From Desulfovibrio sp. OH1186_COT-070 (lineage in GTDB: Bacteria > Desulfobacterota > Desulfovibrionia > Desulfovibrionales > Desulfovibrionaceae): DNA of 37,347 nt. Shown here piece after piece: positions 33,438 through 37,347 of this stretch. Numbering within the stretch: position 1 is the stretch's first letter; each line of letters starts with the position of its first letter. The notes beneath the pieces were generated by a model that saw only the letters and a program-made list of their open reading frames with translations, did not search any database and was not told the origin of the DNA. The position numbers and the translations under genes are program-made. The stretch is taken from the NCBI RefSeq assembly GCF_003860215.1, contig NZ_RQYH01000022.1, positions 1 to 37,347 of the forward strand, written 5' to 3'.

Positions 33438-34600
33438 GCTTCTTCCCGTGAAAGATCGTGTTCCGGTTCGGGCCGGTCGAGTTGCGGCCCTGTGGGGTAG
33501 CTGCCCAGAATGCGCATGTGCGTGCAGAGATTGCGCAGTTCCTGCACCAGCGAAGCGCGTTCCGGTCTTTCCAGGTCGTCTTCCACATCGGCAAAGAAGA
33601 CGTAGCTCCAGCGGTGGCCGTGCAGGGGGCGGGACTCCAGCTTGCGCATGTTGACGCCGTGCTGCGCCAGCAGGTTGAGTACCCTGACCAGAGCGCCTGC
33701 CTTGTCCGGTGTGGTGAACAACAGGGATGTCTTGTCCGCTCCGGTATGGCCCGGCTGCGGGACGCAGGGTGCGCGGCCCTCTCTGGGGCCGATGATGACA
33801 AAGCGCGTCCAGTTGTCCGGCTCGTCTTCCGTGCGGCGGGCCAGAATGCCCAGTCCCGCCGGGCGGGCCAGCCTGCTGTGGCCGATGGCGGCCGCATCTT
33901 CCTGCTCCGCCGCCAGGCGGGCAGCCCGCGCCGTGGACTCCACCGGCGTCAGCACGGCTCCGGGCAGGTGTGCGCGCAGCCAGTTGGAGCACTGGGCCAG
34001 AGGCTGCGGGTGGGAATAGACAGCGCGCACATGGGCCAGAGAGGGGGCACGGCTCAACAGGCAGTGGGTAATGCGCGAAAAAAGTTCGGCCTGGATGCGT
34101 ACATCATGGGAGAAAAAAAGGTCAAAACTGGCCCCCACACTTCCCTGAAGGGAATTTTCCACAGGAACCACGCCCAGTTCGCAACGGCAGGAAGCCACCT
34201 CTTCAAAGACTTGGGCCAGATCGTTGCAGGGATGAAAACCGGCGGCGTGCCCCAGATAGTCCACCGCGGCCATGTGGGAAAAAGTGCCCTCCGGGCCAAG
34301 ATAGGCCACATTCTGCGGGCCTTGCAGAGCGCGGGAAGAGGAAAGGATTTCGCGCCAGACGGCCCGTAGGTGTTCTTCGGGCAGCGGCCCCGGATTCCGG
34401 GCGGCCAGACTGTCCAGCACTTCCTTTTCGCGCAGGGGCTTGAAAATGCTTCCAGCATCGTTTTTTTTGGTCTGTCTCACCGCAAGGCTCAGGGCTGCGC
34501 GCTGGTTGAGAAGCTCCAGCAGTTTTTGGTCCACACCATCAATTTTCTGGCGCAGGGCGTCCAGGGGGGGGGTCGGAGGGGAGGAGTGCGGGGCGCTCAC
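33434..34600 (-). CDS. pheA: Bifunctional chorismate mutase / prephenate dehydratase
   Basis: A 388-residue enzyme making phenylpyruvate. Residues 13-95 are an AroQ chorismate mutase (LRQKIDGVDQKLLELLNQR). Residues 98-275 are prephenate dehydratase (AYLGPEGTFSHMAA; VVPVENSLQGSV; catalytic Thr in NWTRFVIIG at 265-267). Residues 290-370 are an ACT domain with GALV (302-305) and ESRP (322-325), the phenylalanine-binding motifs, so feedback inhibition by Phe is expected. The start codon is GTG at 34600, one base after the stop of the DHQ synthase II gene, with GGGAGG upstream. Confidence 0.95.
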   Translation of the reverse strand: MSAPHSSPPTPPLDALRQKIDGVDQKLLELLNQRAALSLAVRQTKKNDAGSIFKPLREKEVLDSLAARNPGPLPEEHLRAVWREILSSSRALQGPQNVAYLGPEGTFSHMAAVDYLGHAAGFHPCNDLAQVFEEVASCRCELGVVPVENSLQGSVGASFDLFFSHDVRIQAELFSRITHCLLSRAPSLAHVRAVYSHPQPLAQCSNWLRAHLPGAVLTPVESTARAARLAAEQEDAAAIGHSRLARPAGLGILARRTEDEPDNWTRFVIIGPREGRAPCVPQPGHTGADKTSLLFTTPDKAGALVRVLNLLAQHGVNMRKLESRPLHGHRWSYVFFADVEDDLERPERASLVQELRNLCTHMRILGSYPTGPQLDRPEPEHDLSREEA

Positions 34601-34601
34601 G

Positions 34602-35585
34602 CTAGTCCTCCCGGATGTCTTCGCTGATGCGCATGCCGAAATGGCGTCCGGCCTGATCCAGGCGGCAGAGAACCGTGTCTCCGGCTTTCAGCGTCACCAC
34701 GCTCACAGGTTCGCCTTCGGGCGTTGTCAGGCGGATGGTTTCCGCATTTTGCAGGAAGACAGCGCCGGAGCGTGTGCCCTCCGCTGTCTGTACCCGGGCT
34801 TCCACCAGCAGCATGGGCCGCACTTCAATCTTGACCCTGCCCAGAGTGGCCGTTTGTGTCTCACCGTTTGCGTCCACAATCAGGACTTCCTGCCCCGCAT
34901 GCAGTTCGCCAAGGTATGCCGTGCGGTCACCGGGCAGGCGCACATAGGCGTGCACGGCCCCGGCATTGACCCGGAAAGGGCGGGCCGCAACATATTCGTT
35001 GGGCTCGGTTTCCGCATGCACCAGAAAGGTGAACGCGCTGGAATTGCCCACCAGCATGCCCTGCCCCTTGCGCAACAGGGAAAGGGTGTCCGCGCAGACG
35101 CGGTGCCCCAGGCCCGCGGTCTCCACGCGGGTGATGGTGGCGGGCAGCAGGTCCTCCCTGCCGCCGGACAGTTTGCAGCAGGCCACCACTTCCTTGAGGA
35201 TGGTCGCGGCTTCGCCGGGCAAAACGATACCGGCAACGCCCCTTTCCAGGATGCCTGCGGCCAGGCGGGCCTCCTGCACAGTGGTGGCCTCCGCCAGTAC
35301 GGCGTCGCTTTGCGCCAGCAGGTTTTCCACGGGAATGACTTCCCAGCCGCGTGCCAGGATGGCGTGTTCGCCCGCGCGCAGCCGGGCCAGAAAATTCTCC
35401 TCGTCGGCCTTGGTTTGCAGGCTGACCAGCGGGGCATCGTCTGCGGCCCAGACCTGACAGCGGGCCAAAGCCTTGACTCCCTCCACATTTTCGGCGGGCA
35501 CAATGAGGCCGTCCACGCCCGATTCCAGGGCCAGAGTCACCTGCCCCTTGTCAAAGGGCACACAGCGAAAGTAGATACGGGGCAT
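34602..35585 (-). CDS. 3-dehydroquinate synthase II (AroB')
   Basis: A 327-residue enzyme homologous to the archaeal MJ1249 group. It converts ADH (2-amino-3,7-dideoxy-D-threo-hept-6-ulosonate) to 3-dehydroquinate by NAD-dependent oxidative deamination and cyclisation, replacing the usual AroB. Family features: DGLIVPAENVEGVKALA, LAEATTVQEARLAAGILERGVAGIVL, GMLVGNSSAFTFLVHAETEPNEYVAARPFRVNAGAVHAYVRLPG. The start is 2 bases downstream of the ADH synthase stop, with GGAGGAG. The partner enzyme is the preceding gene. Confidence 0.93.
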   Translation of the reverse strand: MPRIYFRCVPFDKGQVTLALESGVDGLIVPAENVEGVKALARCQVWAADDAPLVSLQTKADEENFLARLRAGEHAILARGWEVIPVENLLAQSDAVLAEATTVQEARLAAGILERGVAGIVLPGEAATILKEVVACCKLSGGREDLLPATITRVETAGLGHRVCADTLSLLRKGQGMLVGNSSAFTFLVHAETEPNEYVAARPFRVNAGAVHAYVRLPGDRTAYLGELHAGQEVLIVDANGETQTATLGRVKIEVRPMLLVEARVQTAEGTRSGAVFLQNAETIRLTTPEGEPVSVVTLKAGDTVLCRLDQAGRHFGMRISEDIRED

Positions 35586-35587
35586 GC

Positions 35588-36385
35588 CTACTCCTCCACC
35601 ATGCGTACGGCCTGTTCCACTGTGGCGTCTTCATGCACGATGGCGCGCAGGGCCTTGACCAGGGCCACGCGGTTGGGGTGCTGGAACACATTGCGCCCGA
35701 CGGAAATGCCCGCGCCTCCGGCCATGACCGAATCGTGCACCATCTGGAGAATCTGGCGCGTGGAATTCATGAACTCGCCACCGGCAATGACCACCGGCAC
35801 GCAACAGGCCGCCACCACATCGGCGAAACTGTCCACAGACCCGGAATAGGGCACCTTGACAATGTCGGCCCCCAGTTCCACGCCCACGCGGGCGCAGTGG
35901 GCCACCACATCCTTGGCGTACGGATCGGAAATCTGCGGGCCGCGCGCGTACATCATGGCCAGGAGGGGAATGCCCCAGTTGTCGCAGGCTTCCGCCACCC
36001 GGCCCAGATCCGCCAGCATGAGACGCTCGTGGGGATCCCCCAGGTTGACGTGAACAGACACGCAGTCCGCGCCGTGTTTGAGGGCTTCTTCCACGGTGCC
36101 CACCAGGGTTTTTGTGTTGCCCGTGGGCGACATGGCCGTGGAGGCCGAAAGGTGGATGATGAGGCCGATGTCGCTGCCCGCGTTGCGGTGTCCGCAGCGC
36201 ACCAGCCCCTTGTGCATGAGTACGGCGTCAGCGCCGCCGCGGGACATGTCGTTGACGGCTTCCCGCATGTCGACAAGCCCTTCCACCGCGCCGATGGTGA
36301 CCCCGTGATCCATGGGGACAATGATGGTGCGGCCGTTGCTGCGGTTGATGATGCGTTCCAGACGGATTTTCTTTCCAAGATACAT
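35588..36385 (-). CDS. ADH synthase (class I aldolase-type, archaeal AroA')
   Basis: A 265-residue TIM barrel homologous to MJ0400. It condenses a 6-deoxy-ketohexose phosphate with aspartate semialdehyde into 2-amino-3,7-dideoxy-D-threo-hept-6-ulosonate, the first step of the alternative shikimate route. The expected catalytic residues are all visible: Asp26 (VPMDHGVT), Tyr146 (MMYARGP) and the Schiff-base Lys177 (DIVKVPYSG), each exactly seven positions before those of MJ0400. ATG 36385 follows AAGGAGCC. It is the first structural gene after the attenuator leader. Class I fructose-bisphosphate aldolase is the usual mis-annotation. Confidence 0.93.
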   Translation of the reverse strand: MYLGKKIRLERIINRSNGRTIIVPMDHGVTIGAVEGLVDMREAVNDMSRGGADAVLMHKGLVRCGHRNAGSDIGLIIHLSASTAMSPTGNTKTLVGTVEEALKHGADCVSVHVNLGDPHERLMLADLGRVAEACDNWGIPLLAMMYARGPQISDPYAKDVVAHCARVGVELGADIVKVPYSGSVDSFADVVAACCVPVVIAGGEFMNSTRQILQMVHDSVMAGGAGISVGRNVFQHPNRVALVKALRAIVHEDATVEQAVRMVEE

Positions 36386-36428
36386 GACCGGCTCCTTGCG
36401 GCTGTGTGTCCGCGCGTGCGGCAGCCCG

Positions 36429-36464
36429 AAACAGAAAAGGGCCGCCGGCAAGCGCCTGCGGCCC
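36429..36464 (-). terminator. Intrinsic terminator (attenuator stem 3:4) of the aromatic operon leader
   Basis: On the minus strand GGGCCGC pairs with GCGGCCC and GGC with GCC, with one A/G mismatch and a GCTT loop (36464-36439). It is followed by TTTTCTGTTT (36438-36429). It lies 27 bases after the stop codon of the leader peptide and 43 bases before the ADH synthase ATG, inside the transcript of the operon, which makes it a regulated terminator rather than an end signal. Confidence 0.85.
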
Positions 36465-36583
36465 GATGGACTTTTTTGTGTTGCTGCACGTCAACAAAGT
36501 CCCCGACCACAGGCGCCGGAAGAATAATAGACCCAGCCAAAGAAGCTGTTCATGGCGTTGTGGGCAAAGGCTGTCTGGTGCAT
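36439..36583 (-). promoter_or_regulatory. Ribosome-mediated attenuator: alternative pairings 1:2, 2:3, 3:4
   Basis: Region 1 (36564-36554, CCCACAACGCC) can pair with region 2 (36517-36505, GGCGCCTGTGGTC) through CCACA/TGTGG and CGCC/GGCG. Region 2 also pairs with region 3 (36463-36451, GGCCGCAGGCGCT) along 13 positions, of which three are G-U. Region 3 with region 4 makes the terminator. Pairs 2:3 and 3:4 exclude each other. The Phe, Trp and Tyr codons of the leader lie between regions 1 and 2. A ribosome waiting there would disfavour 1:2, allow 2:3 and let transcription continue. One that reaches the stop codon would cover region 2 and allow termination. Pairings were read by eye; no free energies were calculated. 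Confidence 0.75.
36491..36583 (-). CDS. Aromatic leader peptide (30 residues, FFGWVYY)
   Basis: A 30-codon frame starting at ATG 36583 with AAGGAAAG three bases before it and ending in TGA at 36491. The peptide is rich in neutral residues and has FFGWVYY at positions 14-20: two Phe, one Trp and two Tyr codons within seven. It lies between a sigma-70-type promoter and an intrinsic terminator ahead of the aromatic biosynthesis genes. The peptide itself probably has no function; its translation would sense charged tRNA-Phe, tRNA-Trp and tRNA-Tyr. Confidence 0.8.
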   Translation of the reverse strand: MHQTAFAHNAMNSFFGWVYYSSGACGRGLC

Positions 36584-36607
36584 GCACTTTCCTTGATTTT
36601 TTCCCCT

Positions 36608-36634
36608 CTTATGCCTGCTCCTGAAAATTGTCAA
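36608..36634 (-). promoter_or_regulatory. Sigma-70 promoter of the aromatic operon
   Basis: On the minus strand a perfect -35 TTGACA (36634-36629) and CATAAG (36613-36608) as -10, with a 15-base spacer (16 if ATAAGA is used). The spacing is short and the -10 is partial. A start near 36600 would give a leader of about 17 bases before the leader-peptide ATG, just enough for the AAGGAAAG site. Confidence 0.5.
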
Positions 36635-36825
36635 CAAAAAATGGGCGTGGTGCGGCAAAAGCGCGTGGCATGGATTGAAAATTTTTGCGTCGGCATTTGT
36701 TTCAGGGACAGTTTTTTGAGGGGAGAGTTCTGCCTTTTTTGAAAATTTTTGAAAATCCATTTCTGACTTAGAACAGGCAACATGCCAGTTTTCATTGAAA
36801 ATATAATTTTTGGGGGGGGAATCCC
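36635..36825. other. AT-rich intergenic stretch without recognised gene
   Basis: This is the back-to-back gap between the aromatic operon promoter and the symporter promoter. It contains runs of A and T and an 8-G tract near 36811-36819. No RBS-preceded frame was seen; regulatory sites for either side may be present but none was identified with confidence. Confidence 0.4.
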
Positions 36826-36855
36826 TTGACAGGTCTGGACGCAGACCGCTACACA
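36826..36855 (+). promoter_or_regulatory. Promoter with internal operator-like repeat, symporter gene
   Basis: TTGACA (36826-36831), an 18-base spacer and TACACA (36850-36855). The spacer contains an exact inverted repeat GGTCTG (36832-36837) and CAGACC (36842-36847) around GACG, a likely repressor or activator site placed between -35 and -10. The leader to the ATG at 37003 would be about 140 bases. Confidence 0.45.
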
Positions 36856-37002
36856 AAATGTCAACATTAAACTGCTAACAACAGGGGTCTGTTTTTCTGC
36901 CCCCCCCGATTGGCGCTCTCCGCCGGGGTCGGTCCGGGGAATGCGGCAAACTCCGGCGATGGGGCCTCTGCAACCTCAAAAGACGCGAAGGAGATGCATG
37001 TC

Positions 37003-37261
37003 ATGAGTGGAGCAAAAAGTGTCAGCCTGCCGACCCAGATGGCCATAGGTCTGTTCTTGGGCGTACTCTGCGGTGTTGCTGCCCAGAAGTTCGGCTGGGA
37101 TCCGCAGTGGTTCAAACCCTTGGGGCAACTTTTCATCAACCTTGTGCGCATGGTGGTGGTGCCTCTGGTTCTGGTGACGATCGTTTCCGGTGCGGCCAGC
37201 GTGGGAGACGTGAGCCGTCTCGGCCGGGTGGCCGGCAAGACGCTGGTGTATTATTGTCTCA
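37003..37261 (+). pseudogene. Na+/dicarboxylate (DAACS-type) symporter, interrupted 5' part
   Basis: About 86 N-terminal residues of a DctA/GltP-type transporter: MSGAKSVSLPTQMAIGLFLG, FKPLGQLFINLVRMVVVPLVLVTIVSGAASVGDVSRLGRVAGKTLVYY. This covers TM1-TM2 and the family motif NLVRMVVVPLVxxTIV. AAGGAG precedes ATG 37003. From about 37261 the translation no longer resembles the family (GGLKPPALAGSFSV) although the frame stays open to the window edge; the DNA there looks like the left end of an IS200/IS605 element. The gene is therefore most likely broken by insertion. The 3' part is outside the window. Confidence 0.75.
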
Positions 37262-37347
37262 CTTTGGGAGGGTTAAAACCCCCAGCTTTAGCTGGCAGCT
37301 TTAGCGTTTCTTGTTTAAAGTTTTCCCATGAGCGATTATCGTCATGG
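37262..37347 (+). mobile_element. Left end of an IS200/IS605-family element with start of tnpA
   Basis: After the break in the symporter gene comes GGGTTAAAACCC, then a small hairpin CCAGC-TTTA-GCTGG (37282-37295) and a repeat of AGCTTTAGC at 37297-37305. Such subterminal hairpins without terminal inverted repeats mark IS200/IS605 ends. At 37328 an ATG opens MSDYRHG, the usual N-terminus (MSDYRHGSHTV) of Y1-transposase TnpA in many members. Only 20 bases of tnpA are in the window. The exact left boundary is uncertain by roughly ten bases. Confidence 0.6.

Noticed and set aside
32646-34369. Plus-strand frames opposite aroA and pheA
   Set aside because: Shadows of the minus-strand genes, with no homology and no start signals.
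36600-36867. Minus-strand frames upstream of the leader peptide
   Set aside because: AT-rich, no RBS and they cross the TTGACA promoter; only the last 30 codons with their own RBS are supported as the leader peptide.
1-37347. CRISPR array, tRNA, rRNA or riboswitch
   Set aside because: No regularly spaced repeats, no cloverleaf-like sequence and no TPP or other riboswitch core were recognised by eye; thiE lacks a long leader. A covariance-model scan would settle this.

Overview
The window looks like chromosomal DNA of a Desulfovibrio-type sulfate reducer (Desulfovibrionaceae). This is inferred, not proven, from three things: the flagellar block flhB-flhA-flhF-flhG-fliA-cheY-fliL in the order I associate with that group; an aromatic amino acid operon that begins with the archaeal-type ADH synthase and 3-dehydroquinate synthase II; and GC-rich coding DNA with sigma-54 (-24/-12) promoters in front of motility genes.

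Layout, left to right. At 1-54 there is the C-terminal tail of an unidentified gene. 404-1370 holds a small cupin protein and a secreted protein of unknown function, both on the minus strand. 1475-7326 is a complete minus-strand RND efflux operon (adaptor, permease, outer membrane channel); a terminator-like hairpin touches the ribosome binding site of its first gene. 7616-10997 is topA with an overlapping downstream XdhC-family gene. 11184-12619 holds two consecutive TraT-like lipoprotein genes. 12738-16734 is a plus-strand module with two good sigma-54 promoters: a predicted peptidoglycan hydrolase, a GT9 glycosyltransferase with a long C-terminal extension, an unknown 201-residue protein and a FlgN/FliT-like chaperone. 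16838-21282 holds thiE, a DUF362 gene and a large MscS-type channel. 21308-29765 is the flagellar export, placement and regulation block on the minus strand; sigma-54 promoters precede flhB and flhF. 29963-31192 is an MFS transporter. 31255-36583 is the aromatic operon: leader peptide, ADH synthase, DHQ synthase II, pheA, aroA, tyrA. At 37003 an Na+/dicarboxylate-type symporter gene begins; its sequence stops resembling the family near 37261, where the left end of an apparent IS200/IS605-family element starts and runs off the window.

The most interesting signal is upstream of the aromatic operon. A 30-codon leader peptide with its own ribosome binding site contains the run FFGWVYY, so Phe, Trp and Tyr codons are clustered. 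It is followed by a strong intrinsic terminator and by mutually exclusive 1:2, 2:3 and 3:4 pairings. This is the full architecture of a ribosome-mediated attenuator that could read all three aromatic amino acids at once and control an operon supplying the common pathway plus the Phe and Tyr branches. Functional assignments come from motifs read by eye; no database search or folding program was run.
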